This document shows positions 1 through 12,213 of a stretch of 64,000 nt of DNA, piece by piece. Positions within the stretch are counted from its first letter, which is position 1, and the number at the start of each line of letters is the position of its first letter. A program made the translations under genes and the position numbers. The stretch is taken from the NCBI GenBank assembly GCA_028015205.1, contig CM051514.1, forward strand, positions 23,638,150 through 23,702,149, read 5' to 3'. Origin of the DNA: Mytilisepta virgata. Its lineage: Eukaryota; Mollusca; Bivalvia; Mytilida; Mytilidae. Below the pieces are notes generated by a model. The model searched no databases. It saw only the letters and a list, made by a program, of their open reading frames with translations, and had not been told where the DNA came from.

Positions 1-1047
1 GCTGATTTATCACTATATAAATTTCAAAAATATTTTAAACAAATCACATGTTTAGAAAATTGAACCAATATTTTCTGGTCTCTTGAATTTTTATTAGGAA
101 TTCCAGGTGATATTTTATACTCTTTGGACATTTAATACCAAAATCTGTACTCTAAAAATAATTGGCTTAAATATTAAAAAAATTATAATCTACGACATAA
201 TATCCGTACGTTGTTACCAATTTAAGGGAAACTTTCGTAACTGTTTTGATAAAGCAGTGTTGACATGTGGTTATAATAGAAATGTAATACATGTATTAAA
301 AACAAAGGCACTGAAGTAATGGTATAACACTACCACAAAAAACGTAAATGTTGGCGTCCAAAAGCTTAAAAAAAACCTCAAAAGTCAAAAAGGAACATTG
401 AGGATATAAAAAATGAAAACTAAAAACTTCGCTGTTCAAACCTGGGCATAATCGCGCTACGTAGAGAAATTCCAGCGTAGGTTTTACAATTTTTTACATT
501 GTTTATCGTCAGAGTAGAATGGCTTTTTTAAAACATTGTGCTTCTCTTTCCATTATTTTATTACAAAATATTTTTTAAATCAACAGTAAATATAGCCGTC
601 ATCTATATATTTTTACTTTAAATGACCCAATTAGACAACAAAATTAGGTCAAAAGGGGTAATTCCCGTAAGAGCAATTTGCATATTCTGAATCTGTTAAC
701 ATTACCAATTGCATTATATAATATCTTAGATACTTGATCATAATTTATTCTTTTTTGTTATTTCGTCCATAAATGAAGTTTTTACTTTAATTGTCGTCAG
801 TTCTTTAATCTTGTTGATCATAATTTTTATTTTATCGGTTTGTGATGTAATATTGTCATTTGTTCTTAAAAGCGTAAAAAAAAACCGACATTATGAATCT
901 AATACCGGTAGTAACCTGATTTTAAATAAGTTTGCATCATATTTTTTGTTTTTGTTTTTTCGACTGTGAATATTGCAAATGGCGAACATAATTTTTTTTG
1001 TTGTTCCTGATGTCATCGAATTGAATTGCGATTAACACCTGAAGGGG
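1..1047. other. AT-rich stretch, nothing recognised
   Basis: No supportable gene or repeat. The only open frame, about 70 codons from 107, has no recognisable motif and is the length expected by chance in AT-rich DNA. Confidence 0.6.
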
Positions 1048-1235
1048 TGATTTATGTTGGGTAAAGTGTTGGAGTATAATGATGTTGTTGGATAGTGTTG
1101 CGAAGGATGCAGTCCAGACTTGTCAAGGTAGTACTGGAAAGCCTTCCGTCGGATGGGGACGTTAAATCCAAGGTCCCATGTTTCACACCTTCATGTAAAA
1201 GAACCCACCCAACAGCTCCTTGTGAGTTGTCCTTT
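1048..1235. repeat. Possible dispersed repeat (SINE-3'-like segment)
   Basis: This stretch is clearly richer in G+C than its surroundings. It holds a run reading GGATGGGGACGTTAAATCC followed by a 'caaggtccca' motif and, further on, 'aaaagaacccaccc'. I associate this wording with the 3' parts of dispersed short elements in marine invertebrates. There is no second copy in the window, so boundaries and family are uncertain. The open frames on both strands across it (about 80 codons) look like by-products of the base composition. Confidence 0.3.
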
Positions 1236-1285
1236 AGTGGCCGGTCGTGTGTCAAAATTTTCAAATATTTACAAATGACAGTCAA

Positions 1286-3360
1286 AATTTTCAGTTTGTT
1301 TTGGGATACATGTCTTTATACAGTATCTATGACAGGAGGTTAAGCTATACATAGATTTAGTGTAGATGGATAAACAGATACAAGGCAGATTTCAAATGAA
1401 CAAATTTGTTCGTTCCGTTCCAGAGAAGTTAAATGTTTTCATTTTTGTTAAAGAATAGATTCATGTTTTACCGGTTTAATTTTGTTTGCTTGGTACGAGA
1501 TAGTTCGAGAAGTTCGTTAGCAGAGTAAGCGGCTTGGTTAGACCTTGTAGAAAGTTCAAGTTTTTAACAGCGTATAAATGATGACATTTGTTGTTAAATA
1601 CACTGTGAATGCAGATGTATGCTTATTATTTTCCAGTTTCCCCAAAGTCTTGTGTTAATTGCAGAGCTAATTCATCGAATGTGTTGGCATCACATTAAGA
1701 CCGTCTCACTTGTATTGAAGTTTGAGAACGTGTCAGAACGTACTGTTACTCGTCGTTGAAGAACGGCCAAAAATGCTTTATTTCTGTGTTTGGACTTTTT
1801 TCACCTGCGTCTGGGGATTTTCTGTCAAGGCTGATATATCTTCCATACATCTTTTCTTACTTAGTATCATCCTGTATCAGTTGAGTACATTCTTAATCAC
1901 TTTCAAAAAATGTTGCCTAAGCCTGGGTTAGATTTGGCAACATTTACAATCATTTTTGAAGACATCAAAATAAAATTGTCAAAAATCTGGGACATATGCA
2001 TATATTTCTCGTTCACTTATATTCATAAATTAAAATGAAGATGTCAGTTTAAACGTTTTCGCTGGTAAATATAAAAACGAAAATTTATAACCTATCAAAA
2101 TATCTTGCAACAAAAAATACATCTACATGCAATAAAAATGGTGTTGTATACATGCACTGTGTGTATATATGTACATGTAATTGATAGTCTGACTGAAAAA
2201 AGATTTTTTTACGTTTTTACAGGGCGTGAAAATGGCTAAATCTGTTTCTTTTACATATACTTAACAAATATATAAACATTTACATCACATTTGTCATTAT
2301 AATGAAATTTAGGATAAAAAAAATATGGTAAAATATATACGTATTTAATTATTTGTCTGCTCATTTGACAAAGCATATAGATATTGATCCTCACTATTTT
2401 TCATTCTTATTATTTATTTATTTATTTTCATTTCAACAATTTGTGGAAGATACTGTTTGAAATGTTATTAAACAATTATAACCTAACAAGATTTTTTTAT
2501 GGGAACTATGCCATTTGAACGTTTTCAATAAGGTAGTCGGATGTTAATTACAGTTGGCAGTAATACAGAACGCATATGTGAATAAAGCGTTTTTTGATAT
2601 TCTTCGTTTGGAAATTCGCTGTAACGCACCAAAACGCTTTGGGGACTATGCAGTGATCAAAAACCGTGAAGGAAACGGTGTATTTTCGGAAATTTTTTGA
2701 TTCGTTAGCAGAAAGGCTACCTTTTGTCAACATAAAAAATGTTACCAACGAATATAGGTTACAAAATTATCACCTGTTCAATCCATGCCTTAAATAATAT
2801 AAATGTGAGCAGACGCTGTTAATGCGCGTGCAGAGCACGCTGGTCGAAATACTTTCACCTGAAAGTCACCAACGCTTTATATAGATGTTTATTACACTTT
2901 ATAATGAATATGCTCTAGAATTAATGACCAGTCAATTAATTATAGTATAGTATTTTTCAACTGTCGCTCGTACTTTTTTTACCCTAAGCGCGCACACGTG
3001 ATTTTCTTTATAATTACCCTAAAATTAAACTTTATAGTCTAATATATTTGTGTTTATATCGTTCCTGGAGAATGTCGCTTCTTAAATGAAGTTATAAATT
3101 AAATAAGAAGCATGATGTTATTCTATAGTCTGTTTTATTTCCTTCTTTCATTATAAAGAACACTTCCGGAGCAAATCAAAAGACATACATGTATATCAAT
3201 GTAACAGAAAAACAATTCAGGGAAATCAACTAAACAAAAACAAACAATAAAAACGCATTCTCGAGGATGTTGCGAAAACAATTCACAGGATCCAAGTCCA
3301 ATGACTCCCCAAAAGCCAACAAAAAACACCTTACCGATGAACAATATTAAGAGTGCCCTT
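1286..3360. other. AT-rich stretch, nothing recognised
   Basis: Only short unrelated open frames (under 75 codons) and homopolymer-rich DNA. No conserved motif, repeat or RNA gene was seen. Confidence 0.55.
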
Positions 3361-3416
3361 TGCAGTGGTTAGCTCTTCAAACTACGAAGCCTGAAGTGTT
3401 CCTGGTTCGATTTCTG
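3361..3416 (+). repeat. tRNA-like SINE head, degenerate
   Basis: The segment has the order of an internal RNA polymerase III promoter: GTGGTTAGCTC near 3365 as an A-box-like motif, and GGTTCGATTTC at 3403-3413 as a B-box match. A tRNA gene is unlikely because I cannot pair an acceptor stem and no CCA-ready end is visible. It is best read as a tRNA-derived SINE head. The body downstream is not recognisable. Confidence 0.4.
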
Positions 3417-5436
3417 TCCGGGATGAAATTTCGAGGATAAAATTTGAGACCACATATCGACATCATGATATATGATAAAAGATGTTATTCCGTCGAACTG
3501 GACAAAAAATCGGTCGTTCGTGTTAAGAGAAAACAACATAGTATGCACTTTAAATACCCCCATACAGATGTAGAAAAAGATAGGCTAAAATTCCACTACA
3601 GGGGCCGCTCTCGTACACACTAAGTAGAGAAGGATTAGCATAAATTGATATAAATTGTTTCCTAATCTGATATGAATAAATAGTTAACTAAAGGAGAACA
3701 ATTTTTTATTCATTTTTTTTCTTTATTTTTATTTTTATTTTTTTTTTTTTTTTATGTTGTTGGCAATACCCACAGATGATGATTATGCTGTCATTGAAAA
3801 CTGTCATTATCATAATTTAATGGCGTTTAGCAACTATAAATACCACAATGTCACAGGAATCCTTGCCACTAACGAAATTTTAAACTAAATTAATTACCTG
3901 ACGGGGATATAATGATATAAATGTGGACAAAATAAAATTCGCGTGTTGTACACGTGTTCTGCGATATTTTTACCTGATAGTAGTAAATACATATTGTTGT
4001 TTGCAACATATTTAATTGAAATAATTCTGTAATTAATAATCGTCAACAAGTGACACGTCTGATTATCGTTACTCGCCAATGCTCATCTTACGGACTTGAA
4101 ATCTACCTAATTATCTAACCATTAATTAAATTGTCTGCCATAATTTTTTAATTCAATGCTATTAATTAAATTTTCTGGCATAATTTTTCAATTCAATGTT
4201 CATCAGGATGGTTTCATCCAATGTTCTGAAGAGAGTTTTAAAATATAAAAATAGACCTTCTCTGGCAGCGGTTTCTTCTCATCTAAAAGGCAGAAATGTG
4301 GAGATTCGAAACAATAAAAGAAAATGTTATCAAACCAAATAATAGATAATGACAGACTAACTGCATGAAGGCTATATACTGACACGTCTCCCCCACCCCC
4401 ACCCCCCCAAAAAAAAAAAAAAAAAAAAACATTATAATAGTATCAACTCTATTATTACTACAAATACTAGCAATATTTTAGTTACTTAATTATTTATTCT
4501 CCTTTTTTAATTTATACTTTTCCAAAACCTCAATGAAACCTTGTACTGAAACCAAAATCATATCTAATAAATGTAATATTTTCATTACACATCTCGAAAG
4601 TTTTAACATGTTCTTAGTAAGGGATTATCCTATTGTTTTCTTACCATTTAAAACAATGAATTCCTATAAATGAGTTACAACTGGCCCGAAGTACATTTAT
4701 GTGAGTGGAGAATTGAATTTGCATTTGAATTTGAAAAAATAATAATAATAATAAATAATTAAGTAAATGGTGTAGATTTTAATATCAGTAACGTTGAACG
4801 TTAAACACGATAAGACCAATACAAAAAATAAAAATCTCATTAATAATTAAAAGTTTACCTACATCTTATCAAAAAGCGTTAATACTCTAAACTCAGATTA
4901 CTTGACCCGCGACTGGTAAGGATCGACATTTCAAGTATTCCGATATAATTAAAACAGGAGGTAAAATTAATATTAGAATTAATATATAAAAGGCTGATTA
5001 ATTCTTTTTATTTGATTTTAACATTTCAATTTTAGCTAATTACATTATACACATGTATATGAAGTAGTATTTAAATTATGTATACAGGGAGCAAAATATA
5101 GTTGTAACTCATATTTTGAAATTTATTGATTTAAACTGTAAATAAACAAAAAGATAATTCCTTACTTAAATGTTACATGTTTTACATTCATACTGACAAT
5201 AAGAAACACCATTGTATTGTACCGTTGTGTCTGTGAATGTATAAAATGCAATTAATTAAAATTTCCCAAATTATTAGAAATTCCTTATATCACTACGACT
5301 AATTCATAAATGAAATGTCTAAAAGAAAATCATGCATTAACTACAAACCTTGCACTGACCTTGAAAACAATTATACTTAATTAAAACCAATCAAGAGGTC
5401 ATTTTAGCCTTGAACACTTTACAATATTCTAAGTTT
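3417..5436. other. AT-rich stretch with low-complexity tracts
   Basis: A T-rich tract lies near 3706-3755 and a C-run followed by an A-run at about 4388-4430. A short ATA microsatellite lies near 4737-4757. No gene candidate was seen. Confidence 0.55.
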
Positions 5437-5523
5437 GTAAGAGAATGATAATCCCTTTCTTCATGATAAGTACTCGCTAACGCTCGTACTTGATCATGAA
5501 GAAAGGGATTATCATTCTCTTAC
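5437..5523. repeat. Near-perfect foldback hairpin
   Basis: A left arm (5437-5473) and a right arm (5486-5523) are reverse complements over 37 and 38 bases, with one inserted base on the right. The loop is about 12 nt and contains TCGCTAACGCTC. The stem starts GTAAGAGAATGATAATCCCT. The arms have hardly diverged, so the hairpin is young, under conversion between arms, or part of a homogenised foldback family. No coding capacity. Confidence 0.85.
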
Positions 5524-6292
5524 ATATACATGTGTTATAAACAGACAATAGAACTTTAGATATAGGACGGCAAATGGTATACACTACAAAAGCCGAACAA
5601 GCTATGAACGAGAGAGGGATCCTTAATATTTAAAAAATCAACAATAAATATTAAAACTGTAGCATTTTCGAACAAGCTTATTGACAGGAACCAACAGTTT
5701 AGAAGTACATGTCTTAAATTCTAAATTCTATTTAAAATAGAAAGAAATTTTTAACTAAAACACTTTGGAAAAACCTGACACAAAAAAAATGATTTTTTTT
5801 TCTGTTCAATGAATTCAGAATTGAATACAATAGCATGTACCGAAAGGCTTTACCTCTTGTCTAATACCTTTTTTGTCGCATTTAATACTAAAAAATAGAT
5901 TTGCTTTTGAAACATGTTTTGCATAAATTTGCGTAAATTCTTAATTAACCCGCATCAAGTATTTTCAGTCTAAAATTATAAAAATCTGTACCCCCTAGTG
6001 CTTGCTATTGACAAAGCGTACACAAACGCTAAATGGCGGCATCAGTCCAAACTTAAGACGGTATTTCCTGTGACGAAGACCCGCTGTATCAGTTTATAGC
6101 CTTTATTAATCTTGTTATATCATTCAGATGCACGGTATTTAACATTATTTAAGTTCTTAATTTAGAAATTGTTTAAATCTCAGTAACTTATGGAACACAT
6201 GAAAATAAAATTTGAAATGTAAAATATATGCAAAAATGTCCCAAGAAAAATTACATGTGTATATTGTACGAGCTTGCCTGGGACAATATTAT
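5524..6292. other. AT-rich stretch, nothing recognised
   Basis: No repeat copy, RNA gene or coding frame could be supported. Confidence 0.5.
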
Positions 6293-6460
6293 AGGGTTAT
6301 AGAATGGGTTTTTTTCATATTGGTCCTGTATTATGTCCAAGTACAGTTGTATTGGGCCGAGGCAATGCCGAGGCCCAATACAGCTATCAGAGGCCAAATA
6401 CAACATGTCCGAGGACATAATACATGACATTATATATGAAAAACCCTTTCTATGACACCT
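6293..6460. repeat. Foldback element with nested palindromic centre
   Basis: Outer arms read 'gggttatagaatgggttttt' on the left and 'aaaaaccctttctatgacac' on the right and pair with a few mismatches. Inner arms both carry TATTATGTCC-type motifs (near 6330 and 6411). The centre at about 6348-6382 is itself a palindrome, with TGTATTGGGCC on the left and its complement GGCCCAATACA on the right. It is a MITE-like foldback, with no transposase and no obvious target duplication. An open frame of 71 codons over it is a by-product. Confidence 0.7.
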
Positions 6461-7134
6461 TTATTAACCAGTTTATGTAAAATAAGAAATTTATTACAGA
6501 GTATACAAATACTGCTAGGATTTCTCTATATGAGATTTTGTATTTTGCTGTTTTGATGAATCGTTGTCTCAAGGACATTTATTCTACATCTAAGTATTTT
6601 TTAATTGAATAAATCTAATGTTTTAGTAGACTACCAATAGCATCTTACTTAACAAAACGTTTAAAATTGACTACCGGAAGTAGAATATCCATATTGAGCC
6701 TGTCCGTATTGGGCCTGTAGTTTTTCCGTATTGAAGCCTGTTATTGATCTTTATTTGCTCTGGACATCTAGTATTGAATGGGCAATTATAAACATATTTA
6801 ATATAACTAGTTAACTTAGTAATCCACAACATTAATGAAATAATCCTTTCATTGTATGGCAAGGTCTTTTAAATGCCAGTTAAATTTATTTTTTACCCCC
6901 ATGGCGTCAAGTTTTAAGCAATATTGCATTGGGTGCAATGTTGTAGAATATTGCACGCTAAATTTTTGTTACGCTCTGCATGGAATATTAAGTTGCTACA
7001 CAAGATTTTTCAAAATCTTATTTTACTCTCAGACAGTATACACTGTAACAAGAGGCAAATGTACATGTTAAATACAATATACCCGGTGAATAAAGACAGA
7101 ACGGGGCATATATACAAGTGTGATATGTGATTGT
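6461..7134. other. AT-rich stretch, nothing firm
   Basis: Around 6680-6745 there are three related motifs (tattgagcctg, tattgggcctg, tattgaagcctg) that echo the preceding foldback and may be a decayed piece of it. Otherwise no gene was seen. Confidence 0.4.
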
Positions 7135-7174
7135 TTTATAGAACAGCGAGTGTGTATAGAAAGAAAAATCCATT

Positions 7175-7698
7175 CTATAAATATTCCGAGATTTTCTGCA
7201 AAAAGATTGAGATATTATTTAAGACTTTAACATTGCAAAAAGAAAATAAGCCACACATTTTATCTTCTCTGGGATTTGTCATGAAATAGTTTGCTATGTA
7301 TTTAGCTCTGATATTTGCAATTCCAGGATGTAGACAAATGAACAGATAGTGAAATTCATTTCCTATTGATCTGCTATCGCAAAGAACACAATATCTCTCT
7401 TCTCTTGGAGTATTGTTCCAGCGACCCGTCTCAATAGGTAATTTAATATTTGAACAACGCAATTTACATATATTAATTCTGTGGTTCTTGTTTAATTTGA
7501 TCAACTAATTTTCAAGGCCAAATTGATGTTTAAAACTTGAGTAAATTGACCTCTAGAAGAGTTGCCTATCTCACTGATCCATATTTGAATAAATTGGCTG
7601 TTCCATACATAACTTAAACCTGCATTATCCAATATGGATGTAATACAATTTATCCAAGGAGAGTTACATAATTCTGAAATGTGCATTTTATATAACAA
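7175..7698 (-). pseudogene. 3' end of a dead non-LTR (LINE) retrotransposon
   Basis: Read on the minus strand, two consecutive frames form the C-terminal part of a LINE ORF2 protein. The upstream part (7698 to about 7540) includes the stretch SPWINCITSILDNAGLSYVW. The downstream part (to 7175) carries LPIETGRWNNTPREERYC followed by a CCHC motif, C39-x2-C42-x9-H52-x4-C57 in the local frame. That motif, preceded by a 'P.E.GRW...PR..R.C' stretch, is typical of ORF2 C-termini in several animal LINE clades. The frames are separated by a frameshift near 7540 and an in-frame TAG near 7503. Endonuclease and reverse transcriptase domains are absent, so this is a 5'-truncated, inactive copy. The clade (CR1/L2-like or other) cannot be fixed from this fragment. 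Confidence 0.75.
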
Positions 7699-9150
7699 TA
7701 AGTACCCACTTGTTTAATTTTCTGAAAAGATACAAGTAGGAAATAGATTTATAAATAAGTATTTTTGTATTCTTGTATTGTTCATATTGTAGTGTAGCTC
7801 TAAATTCCCCTAAATGACCTTAACAACTTCAAATTATCAGAACGTTGTGAAAAACAGAACTTCCAAAATATCATGGAAGTCACACTTTCTTGAGAAATTC
7901 AAATTTAATTTGAATATTAGAAATATCGTACGATGAAGCATTTCGGAGAGGACTGGTGGAAATATAAAATGATTTGTGTCTGTTTGAATTATAAAAAATA
8001 AGTCTAATTTCACACTGAATGGAAACGCTGGTAAAATGATATATCTAGGAGATCCTACTCGAAGACTGCGCGCCATGGGTATGGCTCCTTATAACGTTTT
8101 TAACAACCCATGCCTTTTTTCAGTTGCCTGTAAAAATGTTTTACCATGTCTTTATTTTTCATTTGAGGCAGTGTCATAAATTAAAAACTTAACTTCCGCT
8201 TTAACGGTATAAAAACTTGACACTTTTTACCGTTTTCAGTTTATCATATCAGTTTGCCACCAGGGGGTGTCGTAAGGAGTTACTACTTTATTAGTGTTAA
8301 TGTTACAGTTTAACCGCTGTTTTTTAACTGTTTGTTTCTATGATGTATTGTTGTCGTTTTTCCTTTGGGGCAATAAAGTTGACAATTTATTTTGATAGTT
8401 ATTGGCCATTCCAGACACATTAACATAAAGTAGATATAACTATCATTTTGGCACGCGCCAGGTAACTTCTGTTTTATAATGATGTTACCTTTAAATTGTG
8501 GTTTTTAACTTTTTTGAACGTCTGACCTTGAAATGAATAACTCAATCAAAATATCGAATGGCTATGATACTATATGGTCCCTTTAACATCGTAAAATATT
8601 AATTCATCATATTACTATCAAATGAAACAGCTTGAACTATTTCCTAATTTTTGGACAAAAAAAAATTTTTTTTAAGGGGCTTGAAAATATAAAAAGAGAT
8701 GTAAGTGTCCTCTTTATAGTATTTGATTTAGACTTTTTTTAAGAAAAAATTCAGATACTTTAAATTACAAATAATGATAAAATTTGTAGATGAAATTGTG
8801 TTTTTATTCATATTGTTAAGTATATAAAATTTCTTTTTTGCACTTCCACTGCCGCTTGATTTTTATACTGAGAGAGGTGTAAAAATCTGTCATTTTACAC
8901 TTATAGTTTTTTGTTTTTTTTACCTCATCGTTTTACTAGTTTGGCATTTGATTTTTTTTTAGATCAAGAAAAAACTTATAAAAATTAAAGAAAATGAATA
9001 ATTGAATAAATTTTACGTTGGTTATATATACGTATATAAATATGGAAGACAATACAAACAACTGATTATAAGCAAAACGGAAATTCTTCAGTTACCTTTC
9101 AAAAAATTTGAAAAGCAAGAATGTATTAATATATTCATAGTTGTTGTGTA
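7699..9150. other. AT-rich stretch, nothing recognised
   Basis: No gene or repeat copy could be supported. Confidence 0.5.
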
Positions 9151-9154
9151 TTCC

Positions 9155-9235
9155 TATATTATTTATTTGTTTGTTTATTTATTTATTTGTTTGTTATTTA
9201 TGTATTTGTTTGTTTGTGTATTTATCTATTTTATT
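9155..9235. repeat. Imperfect TTTG/TTTA microsatellite
   Basis: Tetranucleotides TTTG and TTTA alternate irregularly. They create a 136-codon open frame (9002-9412) rich in Phe, Tyr, Leu and Ile that looks like membrane segments. It is explained by the repeat and is not called as a gene. Confidence 0.7.
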
Positions 9236-9419
9236 TGTCTATATGTTTCTTCTACCATTGAAGTATTTATTGTCTGTATAACCATTAGTTTTTCTCATGT
9301 TTTCGTCTTGTCTGTAAACATACTTGTAGAGTTCTTTCAGTTTTTTGTCGATATTGCCATTAAAAGCCAATTCTGGTCAGTTGACACACATGCCAGCGTG
9401 ACTTTTCATTAATTATAAA

Positions 9420-10477
9420 GCTGGCTTAAAATGTCATGTGTCTGAAAGTTATAAAAATACTGCGTAAAAAGGTAAAAATATCCAAAGCACGTGTAATACA
9501 CGCGAAAAATTCATTTTCAAATATTTTTAATGATGATTTGAACTGTCAGTTTATGTCCACGTTAAATTGGATTAAATAATGTGACAATTTAATAGACCTA
9601 CTAGGAAAATGACAACATTGCCAAATAAACGGTCAAGTTGTTATAGATTTCAAATGGCTATTATTTTAGCTCATTATGGCCCTTCCATTCCGAGTCGGGC
9701 AACATTGTACTTTGGATCATTTTTTGTTATAGTTTATTGTAAAAAGTAAACACTGACGGGTTAAAATGCAAACAATACATGAATTACAGCAATACACATA
9801 CATGTAAGTAACATACAACGCATGAATAAAGTTCTAAACGAGCCAAGTTAATAATTATACATTAACGAGGTGAGTCGATTAATTGACCTAGTTTTAATTG
9901 GGCAGCAATCTTCAGTTTTATATATATATATATTTTACCACACTGAAGATTATGACATTTTATACTTTTTGTCTCATAAATGACAGTGATCAATCTACAA
10001 AATCGTTCATTGTTCCAATTAAAAAGATTACATAATAAAACTTTGGTTAAATTTGCTTTAGGCGTTATTATGTCGTTATTGTTCTTTAATTGGCAAGAAT
10101 CAGTGCGCTTGCGCTTATTGCTAACCCATTACAGAAAATTCTGTCTTTTTCAGCACACTTTTAAAGTGCTTTATTATCTTATTCCTTCTTCTCCGTTGCC
10201 CCTAAAGATCACGTCGTTGTTCTTATAGGCATTTGTTTATTTTTCTTCAAAAGGTACGCTCGTGACCAATACATTAGAAAGTAAAAAATAATCAGTAAAT
10301 ATTTTAAATCATTGAATTAAACGAGTCTATAAAGGATACAAAAAGCCCAGATAAGGTCAACTTTGCCATAGTCTAATATGTCGTCAGCTTTTGCAAGAGG
10401 GAAATTAATTTGGGATTTGGTCGCTGTTCTTCAGTGCGTACATGATTAACCCGATTGTAAAATTTAAGATACAAAAA
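9420..10477. other. AT-rich stretch with one small hairpin
   Basis: A 10-bp inverted repeat (AATCTTCAGT at 9907-9916 and its complement at 9942-9951) encloses a short (TA)n run. Nothing else was recognised. Confidence 0.5.
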
Positions 10478-10802
10478 TTACGGAGCCCTGTTGGTCTCAC
10501 AGATATAATAAATTTAATTTGAAAACTCCAGCGCTGAATATTTAAAGTCCAGCGCTGCAGATTCAAAGTCCAGCACTGTAGATTCAGAGTCCAGCGCTGT
10601 AGATTCAAAGTTCAGCGCTGTAGATTTAATGTCCAACGCTGTAGATTCAAAGTCCAGCGCTGTAGATTTAAAGTCCGGCGCTGTAGATTTGAAGTCCAGC
10701 GCTGTAGATCTAAAGTCCAGCGCTGGAGATTAATCAAATCTCCAGCGCTTGACTTTTCAAATGACAATTTATTATCTCTGTGAGACCAACAGAGCTCCGT
10801 AA
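10478..10802. mobile_element. Inverted-repeat element carrying a 21-bp tandem array
   Basis: Terminal inverted repeats of about 37 bp bound the element. The left arm starts TTACGGAGCCCTGTTGGTCT at 10478. The right arm (10766-10802) ends in the complement, with two or three mismatches. Pairing continues more loosely inward to about 10525. Between the arms are about 10-11 copies of a 21-bp unit containing AAAGTCCAGCGCTGTAGATT (about 10525-10750), with the palindromic core AGCGCT. The structure matches tandem-repeat-containing MITEs described in bivalves. No transposase and no clear target duplication were found. The two minus-strand open frames across it are repeat artefacts. Confidence 0.75.
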
Positions 10803-11344
10803 GAAATATATTTATCATGACGAGATATTTTTGACTCTTCAGAGAAGTTATTATAAACTTGTTCGATATTTCTATTTACCTTTAGTTTTCAAAATAGTTC
10901 AAACTATACTGTTGAATAGTTATGTTTGTAACTCTACTATTACCAAACAGCTGTTACATTATTGATATACTATATGTAAATGTCAGAAGTTAGATTTGGT
11001 ATATTTATAATAACAATTTGTATAAGTCAAACAAAAATATTGGTTTTGAAAAAAATATTGAAATGTACAACAATATAGATATGCACGTGTGGATATGAAT
11101 TGTTAATTTTATTATTTTTTAATATTATTGTGTTACTATTGATTTTCTATTTTAATTAATTAAAAAAAATTGTTTTTATTTTCTTGTAAACACGATGCTT
11201 CATTGCTATGATGATCAATATGCATGACATAGGTATGAGATAATGCTTAAAATAGGGTGGAATGTAATTTTATCAGTCTTTACGAAGCTCTTTATAAATA
11301 AATGAAGATATATCGAACGCCCTCAGGGGTATGTCCAATATATA
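10803..11344. other. AT-rich stretch, nothing recognised
   Basis: No repeat copy or coding frame could be supported between the tandem-array element and the telomere-like block. Confidence 0.5.
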
Positions 11345-12062
11345 CATAACCCTAACCATAACCCTAACCATAACCCTAACCCTAACCCTAACCCTAACCT
11401 TTACCCTAACCCTAACCCTCACCCTCACCCTCACCCTAACCCTAACCCTAACCCTTACCCTAACCCTAACCTTTACCCTAACCTTTACCCTCACCCTAAC
11501 CCTAACCCTAACCCTAACCCTTACCCTCAACCTAACCCTAACCCTAACCCTAACCTTTACCCTAACCCTCACCCTAACCCTTACCCTAACCCTAACCCTC
11601 ACCCTAACCCTAACCCTAACCTTAACCCTTACCATAACCTTTACCCTAACCCTACCCTAACCCTAACCCTAACCCTAACCCTAACCCTAACCTTACCCTA
11701 ACCCCTAACCCTAGCCCTAACCCCTAACCCTAACCCTATCCCTAACCCCTAACCCTATCCCTAACCCTAACCTTACCCTAACCCTAACCCTAACCCTAAC
11801 CCCTAACCCTAACCCCTAACCCTAACCCTAACCATAACCATAACCCTAACCATAACCTTTACCCTAACCCTACCCTAACCCTACCCTAACCCTAACCCTA
11901 ACCCTAACCCTAACCTTACCCTAACCCCTAACCCTATCCCTAACTCTTAACCCTATCCCTAACCCCTAACCCTATCCCTAACCCTAACCTTACCCTAACC
12001 CTAACCCTAACCATAACCCTAACCATAACCCTAACCCTAACCCTAACCATAACCCTAACCTA
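11345..12062. repeat. Interstitial telomere-type repeat (CCCTAA)n, degenerate
   Basis: About 0.7 kb of CCCTAA hexamers, with the G-rich TTAGGG strand on minus. Two zones differ. From 11345 to about 11645 almost every unit stays 6 bp long with substitutions (CCTCAC, CTTTAC, CCATAA variants). This keeps alternating Leu-Thr and Val-Arg frames open on both strands. From about 11645 to 12062, units of 5 and 7 bp (CCCTA, CCCCTAA) are common and break the register. In the second zone a block of roughly 220 bp seems to be duplicated. 'cataacctttaccctaaccc' starts near 11632 and again near 11852, each followed by the same order of variants. Non-telomeric sequence lies on both sides, so it is interstitial unless the contig is misjoined. 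Confidence 0.95.
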
Positions 12063-12195
12063 GAAAAATATAGCCTAACCATAATTAACAACCACCAAAA
12101 AATTAAACTTAGGCTCTAATCAAAACATAATTACAAAGGCCAGTAAAGAAGTATTAGTTATTGTTTGGGAATATTGTCATGATTGTTATGACAAT

Positions 12196-12213
12196 TCTCT
12201 CTCTCTCTCTCTC
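12196..12213. repeat. (CT)n microsatellite
   Basis: Nine uninterrupted CT dinucleotides. Confidence 0.9.

Noticed and set aside
9002..9412. 136-codon apparent membrane protein
   Set aside because: The hydrophobic run is produced by a TTTG/TTTA microsatellite.
11273..11660. Long overlapping open frames of Leu-Thr and Val-Arg repeats
   Set aside because: They are translations of the telomere hexamer in a strict 6-bp register, open on both strands at once.
11345..12062. True chromosome end
   Set aside because: Unique and repeat-rich DNA continues for 11 kb on the left and 52 kb on the right. A misjoin is possible but cannot be judged from the sequence.
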